Shown here piece by piece: positions 43,201 through 57,977 of a stretch of DNA of 64,000 bases. The translations under genes and the position numbers were made by a program. The stretch is from Diplonema papillatum (lineage: Eukaryota; Euglenozoa; Diplonemea; Diplonemida; Diplonemidae), in contig JAPJBO010000604.1 of the NCBI GenBank assembly GCA_030068145.1, positions 62,001 to 126,000 of the forward strand. Direction: 5' to 3'. The number at the start of each line of letters is the position of its first letter. The first letter of the stretch is position 1. A model generated the notes under the pieces. It searched no databases. It saw nothing but the letters and a program-made list of their open reading frames with translations, and was not told the DNA's origin.

Positions 43201-43722
43201 CTTCAAGTGGTCGTGCACTTTCTCCATGAAGGCGGTGCCGGGCGTGATCACGTTGCTGTCCCAGGACTGCAAGTCGTCATCGGAGGGGGCCGGGATTTTC
43301 TCCGCGGCCCATTCTTCCTTCACTTCGTCGACGACTTGCTTTTCTTTCGCCCTCATCTCCGCTGCGCGGAACCGTCTCGTGCGCTGTTGGTTCATCTTCG
43401 CTCTGGGTGCAGTTCCGTCGATTGCGATGAAGATCAGCGTCGTCGGCGCGACGAGGTCGACGATCTCGTCAATCTTCTTGCAGATCCGTGCCATCATCTC
43501 AGCCTCCGTCGATGGCGCGTCGCTCTCAGGGTGGCAGCACGGGTGTATTATCCCGTTGAGGTCCAGGTATAGGCAGTCCATCTGTCTGCCGGAGAGCCGG
43601 TCCATCGCTGCGGCTTCTTCATCCTTCGCTTGCTTTGCGGGCCTCTTCGTCGGGTGCCGCGCAGGCACCAGCGACGCCCTGCAGTGCTGCACAATCCATC
43701 CGAAGAACCCTGGAACCCCCAT
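40279..43722 (-). CDS. XRN-family 5'-3' exoribonuclease with CCCH fingers and RRM-like end
   Basis: A single exon of 1,147 residues from ATG 43722 (MGVPGFFGWIV, the typical XRN start). The catalytic N-terminal region has LDLNGIIHPCCH, AIDGTAPRAKMNQQR, SGSNEPGEGEHKI, GEDADLIMLAL and GNDFLPHIP, with the acidic metal-binding residues present. XRN enzymes degrade 5'-monophosphate RNA; nuclear XRN2/Rat1 promotes termination. The second conserved region follows to about residue 630. Two CCCH zinc fingers lie near residues 852-915 (CWHF...CKFGDACHYAH, CRFY...CRFGDACRFAH). The last ~110 residues resemble an RRM (SKLYVTGG, GTVVVRFGS). Long Ala/Ser- and Lys-rich linkers separate them. A nuclear XRN2-like role is likely, but paralogy is unsettled. 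Confidence 0.92.
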   Translation of the reverse strand: MGVPGFFGWIVQHCRASLVPARHPTKRPAKQAKDEEAAAMDRLSGRQMDCLYLDLNGIIHPCCHPESDAPSTEAEMMARICKKIDEIVDLVAPTTLIFIAIDGTAPRAKMNQQRTRRFRAAEMRAKEKQVVDEVKEEWAAEKIPAPSDDDLQSWDSNVITPGTAFMEKVHDHLKYYIALRMETNNTWKKLTVVLSGSNEPGEGEHKIIQYIKRQRLSKNYDPQMTHCIVGEDADLIMLALSVHTPHIHILRTNRPPKAGGRPVKDYAKYNYLVVSVVAGYFEKVFAPIVNDESLPPEQRDVQRLLDDLTLVFCLVGNDFLPHIPGMKIQHNAIGVSLLAYVDGFKSFGGYLTDNGDVNLQRLSTYLAILKRNFRTVTDKAALNALVETMTQKPPPPPPSLSEIIVMTNPADRVAAFQAVVKYKMDTELDRDIEEQKANDPVSVGTADWEARYYATNFSEFLAVPDPQNQRKKKKKKSAGKRTPPKAADEQASLPPGPRLFASVDELEKDVSREYLLGLCWVVRYYFQACPSWAWFYPYHYSPVLTSIVVEPDAVSPAFAASKPYTPYQQLAAVLPISSARTVLPPTIVKWLTSKKSPLAPYYPSSFRVDLRSCPPPWHCTVLLPFLDDAVYLPILKKLEKKAAQADPSVASRTARLPPLLFFGPESPLKQAADRVSAQATPVAVAISAAGAEQPNGGDAEPGKKRKRRDSSPADGEEEEEGEGAAPASRLAVTLLPADNALLQPHARRSGLALESPFPGEYESLFPSLKEVRVTAVFGRWPGDDPEHGVGFRNTSDLLPGTVQPDHSKLLAPSSACRKPSFTFDSKTVRAGLPLVLIPGKALDSLQQHWSRDKPPCWHFTQFGTCKFGDACHYAHTTGTGGGGGAANNSSNNNSGSNTVADQLSEQFPKTCRFYERTGTCRFGDACRFAHTAAAAPTTTAAAAPTTTAAAAAPAPGDAKPPSAAQPPAAAEPSAADESHRPQQKEQEEDAAAASGKRGRDDEETQPKKKKRGSASAAAATAGAAAPSDDAAGKVWDASKLYVTGGPSISRDALSEYIKSRTGHAPLKVKWKTPGGKQTGTVVVRFGSAEAGSAVHKAIAGQRLPAGSSPLSVEMAPHKEAGSVPQAEPSASTEPSVKRRKRKVAAAS

Positions 43723-44592
43723 GATCAAGCGGTCCCAACCGCCCCTCCCACTATTTTTCGTTCAGGTATCAAGCTTGCATCGGTCTCGGCGAGGTGCTAA
43801 GTAACGATGCGCACGAACACTAGTGCGCCACATGATGATGCCTATGATCGTTCAACTGTGGCGTTGGCTCCACCAAGGCAACTGGCGACAGAAGCTTACA
43901 ATGATCTGCAGGTCCTATGGCATCAGAAGCGAGAGGCATGCGTGCGAAAACGGGGACGAGCTGCCAGAGGCTGGTGAAACGAGGCGCATTCAGGCGAATT
44001 TTAGACGGCACAGCCTCGCAGGCTCGTTGGAAATGAATGAGAGGCAGAATAACAACGTGAGCTAAGGAAGGGAGGATCCTCGAAAGCCGAGTATTTTGAT
44101 CGCTTTTCGCACCGAAGAAGGTGCAGCAAGGGGTCGTGTCAGAGCGATGATGGCTCACGCCACACGGGAGGCTGGGAGGGTAACAGGCTAGAGAACTGGC
44201 ACGGTATTACGGCATGCTGTGCTGAGGGCTAGGCATGCTGTGCTGAGGGCTAGGCATGCTGTGCTGATGCTGTGCTGAGGGCTCAGGTTTCTGGCTACGA
44301 ACCTGGCGCCCAAATCCTAGTATTCGTCTGTCTGAGGTCCACTTGGCAGTGGTCATCCAGTTGCCTGAGGCCCGGCGCCGGGCATTAGGGATTCACAAAA
44401 GGTTGCAGTGTAAGTGTCTCAGAGGAGCTGGAATGATCGCCCGATGAACCAGGTTGTGTGACGTTGGTTTGTTTTGAGAGCAAATGTCGGAAGAACGGCG
44501 AATCGCGGAGCACGCTCGAGCCGGAAACATAAACAAAGCCTGTGTAAACCCCGCCCCAGGCTAACCAGGCTAACCAGGCCAGGCTGACCAGG
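43723..44592. other. Intergenic with two small tandem repeats
   Basis: The upstream flank of XRN and downstream flank of the AASDH-like gene. It holds a 21-bp repeat at 44211-44285 and a 9-bp repeat (aggctaacc) at 44558-44592. No gene. Confidence 0.6.
44211..44285. repeat. 21-bp minisatellite, three and a half copies
   Basis: The unit ggcatgctgtgctgagggcta starts at 44211, 44232 and 44253; the last copy has an internal duplication. Confidence 0.85.
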
Positions 44593-49184
<4,592 letters not shown>

Positions 49185-50583
49185 TTTCCTTTTTTTGATA
49201 CCGTCGATCCCGTGGGACGCAGGTTTGCGGCTTCCGGCCTTTTTTGTTGTACTTACTGAAAGGAAACTTGGCGACGCGCACCAGCAAATGGGATGCGGGT
49301 GAGTTCGTGGGTGATACGGCGACTGCGTTGCAGCTTTTCCGCAGTACGATCGGACTTTCTCCGGAGGGGCGCACTCAAAATTCGACTCGTGCGGTTTTTC
49401 CGGGAGACTGTTTTCAACACTTGCACACAAAATATCCACGCACGCTCTTCACTACCGTTTTGTTGCACCGCGTCGCAAGACAACAGCTCTCCGACAGAAA
49501 AGGCTTTCAGGCCGGCAGCATCCGAGTACGAGCCTTTTCGCCGCTTTTGCGATATCGCTACGGCAGAACCACAGACATTAGGCTTGGCAAAGCCTCTACC
49601 TGCTGACAGAAGGAGAAGAGAAGCGAAAAACGGACCTCTTGCTCGTACAACTAAAAGACGCAGCTCCGTCATTAGAGAGTGGCGGGGTGCCGGTTGCGGA
49701 ACTGCGGCAAGAGACGTTTTTTGTAGGCAGTGGGACATTTGTGCAGTGGGACGGCCCAAACCCCGAGAGCAGACGTCTCGGATGGGGTGCGCTTGTGGAA
49801 TCACGAGCGTTGAGTAATGGAAGCGATTCGTTAACTATGAAGCACCACCCGACGGCGGACAGTTTTGTTGAGGACAGTGTGGCACTTTCAAGGTTTTCGA
49901 AACGTGAAGAGCACTTGCCCCGTGCTGCGTTGCTTGACGTGTCCAAGTTGGCTAGCTCGTCCGAGTCAGTCCTGACCCCGCTTGACACGTTGTCTTGTAC
50001 ATCAATCCTCTGGTACCCAGAAGCCTGCCGTTTCTTTGACTAACGGGTCGATTATAAGCAAAATAAAAAAGATGCCCAGGTTCCGGGCCAGGAATGGCTG
50101 GGGACAATTTGAACAAAAAACTGATCAACCGATTACATTTTCGCAACCGGCAGGTTCAGGCCGATGGTGCAGGGGTGGGTTGTTATCTTGCTTGACTCCT
50201 GAGCTGGCGGCAATCAACTTATTTTCACCTTCTGCGTTGCCCATCCGGAACTAGGACGGATACTACAAATATTGCCGTGGTGTCGGCGTCACTACTAGGT
50301 GACGATCACCGTATCTAGCGGTAATGCGATTCTTCTACAAGTGAGGCCACGTCGAGTTGACCGACGGACATCAGCAGCTGCACGCAAGAATTGTCACATA
50401 CACCTGCGAGAACGACCAACTGCTCGAAACTGCGCAACATGCCGCCTCGGACAGGTAACCAGACCTGCACCTTTCTCAAAGTACCGGTGTGGCGTTTCGG
50501 TGAGGAAGCGCGTTGTCGGAGCTGTGTGTACTTGTAACAGGGAGGCTTCTTTGTCGAAAAGTGGCAGTGAGCGATGCGTGTTG
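49185..50583. other. No firmly supported gene
   Basis: About 1.4 kb upstream of the AASDH-like gene. Plus-strand ORF 49639-50043 (134 codons) and minus ORF 49596-49988 overlap antiparallel; neither has a domain. The first 100 bp upstream of the ATG at 49184 are A-rich. Confidence 0.4.
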
Positions 50584-52062
50584 TCAGGTTCGTGCGGCAC
50601 TCGAGAACGTGGGGACGCAGAGGAGCACGTAGATGAGGTGCGTGTTGCGGGCTTCCTGCGCCGCTCGAGGCAGGGCTTGCTCGCGGAAGGTGCTGTAGGA
50701 GATGGTCGAATCGCCCGGGTGGCGGACGGCGCGGAAAATCTCGTACGCGGCCTCCGGCGCCAACAGGCCCCTTTCCGTCAGCAGCTGCACGAAGGCGCGC
50801 TTGGTCATGCGAGCCGGCACGCCCACCGACAGTTCTTCGAACAACTCGCGCAGCCGCTGTTCGCAGGCTTCGTCGCCGGGGGCCAGAGGCGACACTGCGA
50901 CAGCCGTCGGCACGACGGCGGCGACCCACGCCGGCGAGACCTCTAGGGCCGCTTGTTTGTCGTCAGCACGCGTGTCGAACTTGACGTGATACATGGTCCC
51001 GCCGCGTTCGTCGACCCGTGTCTTCATGACCGTCCCCTCGGTGCCGTTGTAGACTGCGACCACGTGCGGGAGGCCTGTGTGCGGCGACACGACTTTGATG
51101 TCGCGCAAGGCGCGGACTCGCTGCCGTTCGTCTCCAGGAAGCGACTCACGGCGGTGATGCTGTTGTTGCGGGTGCGGTGGGAGGAACGGAGACGGAGGCT
51201 GCGGCGGGGCAGCGGTGCCGTGCTTCGAGCGTTGCCTCGGGTCGATGGGGGAGAGGGGGGTGACGGGGACAGATCCGTTGTTGAGCAGGTGCTCCAGCTG
51301 CGCCACGCGTTGCTCGAGTCCGGCGCAGTTGCCGCACTTGCGGGTGGGGTTGCTGTTGTTGGCTCGGTCGGTGTCGTCGCAGTGGCGGAGGCGGGCTTGG
51401 ACCTCGACGAGCTCCCGTTTCCCGGCTTCGATGGCGCGCTGCGAATTTCTGACGGCGTGTGCGCGCTTGCGCCGGGCGTTGGCCTCCTCAACCTCGACCT
51501 GCCGAGAGCGCAAGCGGGCCATCTTCTCCGGGTTGCTGCAGGTGTTGTCGGCTTCCCACCGGACGCAGAACGCGTTCCAGTCCTTCAACGACGCCTTCAG
51601 CACCGTCGAAGGATCCAGCACGCTTCTGACGGTGACCGTCGGCTCGCCCTGAGGCTGCGCCCTTCCGAAGCAATCGACGCACGACCGCCAGAACTCGCGC
51701 GAACCATGGAAAAAGCTTTCGGTAAATTTGGTGCTCACACTCACAAAGTACGGGTTCAAGCCTTCCCACGCCTTTACAAAACCGCGCATCCACGTTTGGT
51801 TGACCAAGTGGCTCTCCGTCGAGTGTGAAGCGGTGACCTTGTACACGGGCTGTTCTAAGCTCCGGTCGTCGAGCACGGCTTCGATGACAAAATTGGACCA
51901 AAACAACTCGTCTGCGGGGAAGCTAAACACGTCACCCGACGCTTCCTCGTTTCCCGCCGCCTGCTCCATCGACCGTAGCGCGGCAGCCGCCCTTGCGTCG
52001 GCACTGGGTTCAAACAGCGGCATGCCCGGCACCGCTACACTCTCCCATCCTCCCGTAGCCAT
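50584..52062 (-). CDS. EF-hand-like / coiled-coil hypothetical protein
   Basis: 492 residues from the first ATG (52062, MATGGWESVAV). Residues 30-155 are globular. Residues of about 165-245 are a charged coiled coil with two CxxC-type cysteines (CGNC). Residues 250-300 are Pro/His/Gln-rich. Residues of about 310-370 look like a small beta-barrel (VVAVYNGTEGTVMKTRV, MYHVKFDT), perhaps SH3- or KOW-like. The C-terminal 80 residues form two helix pairs (RLRELFEELSVGVP, TISYSTFREQAL) like a degenerate EF-hand pair. No named family. The end may be spliced, since the last 20 residues are less conserved in character. Confidence 0.65.
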   Translation of the reverse strand: MATGGWESVAVPGMPLFEPSADARAAAALRSMEQAAGNEEASGDVFSFPADELFWSNFVIEAVLDDRSLEQPVYKVTASHSTESHLVNQTWMRGFVKAWEGLNPYFVSVSTKFTESFFHGSREFWRSCVDCFGRAQPQGEPTVTVRSVLDPSTVLKASLKDWNAFCVRWEADNTCSNPEKMARLRSRQVEVEEANARRKRAHAVRNSQRAIEAGKRELVEVQARLRHCDDTDRANNSNPTRKCGNCAGLEQRVAQLEHLLNNGSVPVTPLSPIDPRQRSKHGTAAPPQPPSPFLPPHPQQQHHRRESLPGDERQRVRALRDIKVVSPHTGLPHVVAVYNGTEGTVMKTRVDERGGTMYHVKFDTRADDKQAALEVSPAWVAAVVPTAVAVSPLAPGDEACEQRLRELFEELSVGVPARMTKRAFVQLLTERGLLAPEAAYEIFRAVRHPGDSTISYSTFREQALPRAAQEARNTHLIYVLLCVPTFSSAART

Positions 52063-53133
52063 CTCTGGCAAGACCCTTCCCACCCCCATCCACCTCTCCA
52101 AGATTCTGGCATTCTGGCTTGGCGTCGACTAGGCAGGACTCGATGTAGCAGACCAAAGCCTCATCCCTGCTACGCTCTGGCTGGTTCGTCCCGTTTAAAC
52201 TCAGATTCCGTGCAGACCTTAAAAGTCTTCGATGTGCTTTTTCCAACTGCTATGGAGGGTATCTGAAGCTCACACCCATGCAGCCTTTGCCGTCGTACTT
52301 TTAGTGTGGGCAACGGTCCAAAGTCAGACCGCTGCCGTTTCGTTTTCTTATCGATCGTGTCCACGTTTATGAAGCTAGCATGAGCTCGAAAGGCGAAACA
52401 AAGAAGCGCGCGCGAACTGCCTTCCCTTCCCTTCATTTCCTGCGAGCACGTGCGGAACCGTACGAAAGCTACATTTCATTCCCATGCGAGTAAGCCGCAA
52501 TACCTGGGGTCGTGCGGAAATTTCATCCATGTGCGAGTCGCAAGAATATGTTCGGCATACTAGGTCTCGAGAGATCGAAATCAATGCAACCGTTTGTCTT
52601 TCCTTTCATCTCCCAAGAAGAAAGACTTAAAAATGTCAGAGTACCGTAACAGGTGCTGCGTACTGAAACATGGGAGTCAAAAGTGCAGCAACCTATTCCA
52701 GCTTCGGGGGTCTTCTATTGGTTGGGTAACTCCAAAAAGCAACAAAACAAAATGACGAAACCGCGGCTCGCTGCGCACCAAGAGCACAGTTATAAAAACA
52801 CGTTGAAAAGTCCGGAACACGTTTCGCCAGGGGGTGATCCTTCCAAGCGGTTGAAACACCTGAAGTAAGTTGCGGTATCGTGTCCGACTGAAAAAGCTTG
52901 ACTCGGGTCTGCGGAAGGCTTCGATTGCTCGCTGAGCAAGGTTGGTTCTCGTGCAGCAGACTTTTCCCGGTATCCTGTGCTCACTGCTCACCTACCAGAC
53001 CTGAGCTGGCTGTTGTTCGCGTGGCTGGTTGTCATGCAAAGTGCGAAAATCATTGCGTGCCATCGGCAACCTGCAGAACCGGCTCGTGCGGATCGTGGAC
53101 ATGGCGAAGGCCTTTGAGCAGTATCTCGCGCGC
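52063..53133. other. No supported gene
   Basis: Intergenic between two minus-strand genes. Short frames only, no repeats of note. Confidence 0.5.
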
Positions 53134-56100
53134 TCAGGCATCGGCGGCATCCGGATCGTCCTCGTCGCGCCTTTTCCGGTGTTTTTTCTCTTTTTTCGTC
53201 TTCGCTCCCTCTTCTTCTTCGTCGTCGTCGCGGCGGCGGCGCCGCTCTGCCTTAGGTTCCTTCTCCTGCCTATTTTCCTTCTCTTTTTTGTCCTTCTTCT
53301 CTTTCTTTTCACGCTTCTCCTTTTTCGCCTTGGCCTCCGGCTGCGGCGGCAACGACGCCACATCCTGCTCAAGCGATGCCATTGCAGCTTGCACCGCGGC
53401 TAGCGCACTCGAAGACACTTCGGGTTGTTGTTGGTGTGATTGCTGCTGATGGTGTCCGGCCAGCCCTGTTGTGTTTTCCCAGGTAGGGACTGGGTCCCTC
53501 CACGCGGAAACCACGGGGTCGTCGGCGTCGGGTGCCGGTGACTGCTTGTTGGGATGGTCAGAGAGCTTTTTTGGGTTCTTCGATCGCTTCGGCAGGTTGG
53601 CGAACATCGTATTGTCGTCGGAGTCAACGATGCGCGCGGCTGAGGGGTCCGATTGCTGATGTTCTTCCGCAGGTGAGTGGTCCGATTCGTCGTCCGAGAA
53701 GAAAGCAGCTGCCTCCGCCTCTTTGAACGATTCGCCGACGTCCACCTGCCACGCGAGCTCGCGCTCTTTCTTCGCCGCTTCCTCCTCTTCGGCTGCTAGC
53801 TGCCGGAGCGCGTCTGCCCGCTGCCGGTCCTCCCGTTCCTTCTCCTTCGCTTGTTTCTCGGCACGTAGACGGTCTTCCTTCTCCTTCTCCCTCGTCTGCT
53901 TCTCCTCGCGCCGCTTCTCTTCCCGTTTAGCCCGTTTGGCCGCTTTGTCCGCGTCGCCGTCGCCTGCCTCTCCGCCTTCTCCTGGAAGTTCACCGGCTTT
54001 TTCGCCTTCATCTTCCGCCGTTTGCTCTCCGGTCGTCTGTTTCGCTGCGGCACTTGGCGGCTCCGTGATCGTGTTGACGGTATTCTTAGAGGAAGGGACC
54101 TTCTTCTTCTTCTTACTCGAGCTTCGGAGGGCGAGTTGAGCGGCCGTCACGTCTGAGTCGGACGAGTCTGTCAGCGCCTCGCCACCCGGAAGGGCGGACG
54201 CTGCCTTTTGCTGGGCTTCGTCTGCGGAGACGTCATCGAAGAATGAGTCGTCGATGGCGGCCATACCAGCGAAGTTCGCCGCTGCGTCTTCCTGCACTGC
54301 ATGCACATCGACGACCACCGGTTCGTGTTTCATGACCAACGCGCTTTGTCGCTTGGTTTCCTCCTTCTCGGCTGCCGCGATCTTCTTCGCGATCTTCTCC
54401 TTCTCCTTGTTCTCCCTGCGCGTCGCCCAGCGCTCTTTCAGACTGAACCCGAGCGACTTCTTTCTATTAGTAGCCGGTGTGCCACTCACAGCATCGCTGA
54501 CTTGCGACGTGCACGGGCTGCTTGTCTTTGACTTATCATCGGCTTCGTTCAGGAAAGACCCCGACCTACCGTTCAACTTTAATAAGCCGTCTACCGGTAC
54601 ACTAGGCAAGCCCCGGTCTTCCTTCGACACAGAAACTCGCGCCGGCGAGCCACTCGCCGAGCCTGAATTCCGCATGTACGCCTCCTCCATATCGTCGTAC
54701 TCTTCTTGGTCCTGCCTCCCTTGAGGGCTCGCATGGGGGCCGGCGCAATTCTCGCTCTCGCTGCCGTCAACGGCGGCGCCCCCAGTTTCTCTTTCTACCC
54801 ATTCACTATAATCGTCGAACGACTCTTGCACGGCGGCAATGTCTTTTTCAAAAGCGTGGATTTCTGTGAGGAGTTTCCGGCGATATTCCCTCAGGCGGTT
54901 GTGACGGCGTTCTTTTGGTCGCTTGGATACCACCCACACCACGGCGTTTCATGGTTCGGGTCGTTTCTCTGTATCTTCTAAGAAGTCGGCTGAACCGGGA
55001 GCTACCGGAGAAGGTGGGGTGCTGCACATTCGAATGCGGATAATAAAACCTGGCTGCGTGCTTTTCCCGTTCAATTAAAGATGCGTTTCAACGCGCCGAG
55101 GTCTGGCTGTCGTTTTGGCATGTTTGCGGAGAAAGTGTTGAGGGCGGGGGCGAGTGGTTTTTCTAAGCTGGGCCAATTCACCTACCCCTCCCTGAAAGCA
55201 ACCTGAGCTCGACTACGCGGATGCTGATTAATTCTAACTTGAATGATTGCGCGGGCGCATGACAAATCACGTGCGAAGAGTTGCCCGCCACAGATTATTT
55301 GCATTCTAACCCGAACTACAAGGCTCGGCAACGTTCGATCGGGCAGGGGTGAATTGGCTCACAAAACCACAAGGAAACGAAGAACGGCCATTCGCAGCAA
55401 CGTAATAAATTCCATCAGTAAGGCACACCTTCCCACTTTCGCTTGAGCAGATCTTCAACCTGCATCGAGCGCAAGAACTCGAACGGAATGTTCAAGTAGG
55501 TGTAGAGTTGCTTGAGGCCGTAGCAGTTCGCCATTGAGCTTGAGATGACTCGCGGCTTGATTGCAAACGTCGGCTGCTCGTTCTTCCGGGAGCCACCGAG
55601 GAGGTCGGAAAGGAACGGAGATGTTGTGGATGCGTGGTGGGAGAGAGCCTCGACGATGTCTGCCTCTGTAAGGGTCACGCGAGGCAGGTCGCATTTATTG
55701 CGCAGCACCAGCACGCAGACGCCCCTCGGCAGCCGCAGCAGTTCCCGCTTCAGGTAGTCGAGGGCAGCAGTACCGCGGTCAGCACTCAGGACGAAGACGA
55801 CCGCGTGTGCCCCTCTGTATACGTCGATGTTTGCCGCGTCGGATAAAGGAGTTTCGAGCCCAGGAGGGCCGAGCTTCTCTTGCTGCTGTTGCTGCTTTGT
55901 CCGGAAGCCTTCATCGACAACGTCCCAAACTTCCAGTTTTATGGGTTCGGCTTCACCTGTTACCGTATCTTTTGCTTCGCTGCACCAGTGGATCGTGGCC
56001 GCCTGGATCTGGGGCGTCTTCGTGTACTCCTCGTCGAAAGGCTTCGCCTGCAAGCGCCGCAGCAGCGAGCTCTTGCCTGCACCGCGCTCCCCTCGAATGA

Positions 56101-56245
56101 GAACCTTCATGTTGTACTTCACCCCGTGCTTCAACTTCTCTTGCATCGCCGCTTCCATTACCTCAAACCGCCACTCGCCGTCCCCCGACTTCTTCTTCGG
56201 CGTTCCCGAGAACACCCGCACCATGCTTCCCATTTTACCGAACAT
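53134..56245 (-). CDS. RABL6: RABL6 (Parf)-type GTPase
   Basis: Exon 1 is 56245-55427 and exon 2 is 54921-53134, giving 868 residues. The GTPase domain begins MFGKMGSM, then KHGVKYNMKVLIRGERGAGKSS (P-loop near 52-59), SIHW-like TIHWCSEAKD, VEVWDVVD-like LEVWDVVDEG, and RNKCDLP. It ends NIPFEFLRSMQVEDLLKRK, as in animal RABL6. Exon 2 continues with the conserved EYRRKLLTEIHAFEKDI helix, an acidic DDSFFDD block and a long charged tail ending in Lys-rich repeats, also as in RABL6. The splice (aaggt|gtgcct to ccaag|cgacc) is the only one that keeps the frame past a TGA, but the donor is weak. RABL6 is an oncogenic regulator in mammals; the basal function is unclear. Confidence 0.9.
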
Positions 56246-57977
56246 TGTCGCGCTGCGTGCCCCAGCATGAAGGAGCTGCCCGCGTGCGACAACGGCAGTT
56301 GTTTCGCAGAACTGGGAGACGAGCGGATGGGGGGGAGGGCAGTCTGGTTGAGTTGAGGGTACGGTGCCATTGTATTTGGAGGAAGCCAGCGCTTCGCTAT
56401 GGTTGTGCGCCTGTTGATCGGCACGGGCACGGGCCAAACCCCTTTGACTATGATGAAAAATGGCCGGGAAAGCAAGGGGGGTAGTATACATAACATGTAA
56501 CCCTCGCCGTTTCTGGTGGCAATGGCGTGCTCTACTCGACCTTATTCATCCTACTGCAGCATCAACCTTGTCTGGCACAGACTCCCGTATGCTGGAACCA
56601 AGAAGTCACCGTTTTGATGTCCATCTTCACTGTCTTCAGTGTTTAAGATGGATACCACACCCAAGGGACGGTCACCCACACAATCAGCCTCATCTCTGTG
56701 ATTTTGTTCTACACGGTGGTCCAGCCTCAGAAGCTGGTGGTGCCTTCGTAGTGATACATAAGCGCTCTTGCGAACAGAGTGGTCCCGAGTCCTGATCCGT
56801 CCCATGATTGTTGGTTGGTTCAAGATGTGAAACAGTCGTCAACCGCTTCTGTTCCCACAAACATCCAGTTGTTGTCAGGACGCGGTCGAAGTTCCTACGC
56901 ACTGGCTGCTTACTTCGAACCAGCAGCTCGCAAATTCTCGTGGTGAACATCTCTTCAGCTCTGCGTTGGTTGTGTCGGCGCGGCCGCGTAGTCATCTGGG
57001 GAACTTGACGCTAATCCACAACCTGCCCCGCATGCGACGGACAGCAGAAGATTTGACACTTCACCGCCCAGCTCAAGCAGACGGCGCAGCTGAAGTGTCA
57101 CGTCCTGTGGGTCTATCTCAGCAACATTTGCTCTGCCAGGCAATGTCCCGAAGGCGGAGACACTGATGCCAAGCCATTTCCACGCTGTCACAAAAGGTCC
57201 AGCAACGTTCTCAGGATGCCACATGAGGGGACCCTGTCCGCAAACAACTTTCCACCTTCACACGTAAGGTGGACTCTGCTGTGTAGAACCGGAAGACTGC
57301 GAAGGCATAATGCTTCACCTCAGCGGTGACGCTCGACTGTTTCTGACACGACTCTGTCGGCCTTCCGCTCCAATTCTGCCTTAAAGTGACGGAAACCGTT
57401 TACCGCAATCACTAACCTGGTAGGCGGGGCGGGAGTTTTCGCTTCGCACAACGCGCAAGGTGTGTGTGATGCTGTTTACCTCACGCACGGCTGTTCGAGA
57501 AACGCACTTTCCACAGGATAGAGAAGAGGAAACGCGGGGCAAGTGGCAAGCAACCAAGCCATCGATGGGGTTAGTGAGGATCTGGGAGGTACACACAGGA
57601 CACAGCCTGAAAGTGTTGCTGCACACACACCACCTTTTACGAAGCAGCGCCGGCACGGTGTGATGAGATGCGTTACCAATGCGAGAACCGAGTCGCACAC
57701 TGCCGTCATTACCGCAGCTTCTGCTCCAGACGACCCCCAGCATGATGCTGCTGCTTTGCAGCAGACGACGACACAACCTACCAGTCCAACGTGTCCCGTG
57801 CGTATCACACACACGACTCCGACTCGGTCGTGCTGATTGACGCACACCTCGCCGGCTCGTCTGTTTCAGCTGATGATGCCATCCAGAGGCTCACGAGTCA
57901 CCGAGTGCGCACACGCTGGTCGTTTGACGACTTCAGTGGCGGGCCGGATTTACGAGCCTGCTTCATAACGACATCGG
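56246..57977. other. No firmly supported gene
   Basis: About 1.7 kb. Minus-strand frames at 56955-57224 and 57381-57845 have some protein-like character; the latter contains Cys pairs (CSN, CPVC) that could suggest a broken zinc-binding ORF. No family can be assigned. It could be a decayed gene or element. Confidence 0.35.

Noticed and set aside
57381-57845. Minus ORF with Cys pairs resembling a zinc-binding protein
   Set aside because: The Cys spacing does not fit a known finger and neighbouring frames are equally open; left as unassigned.
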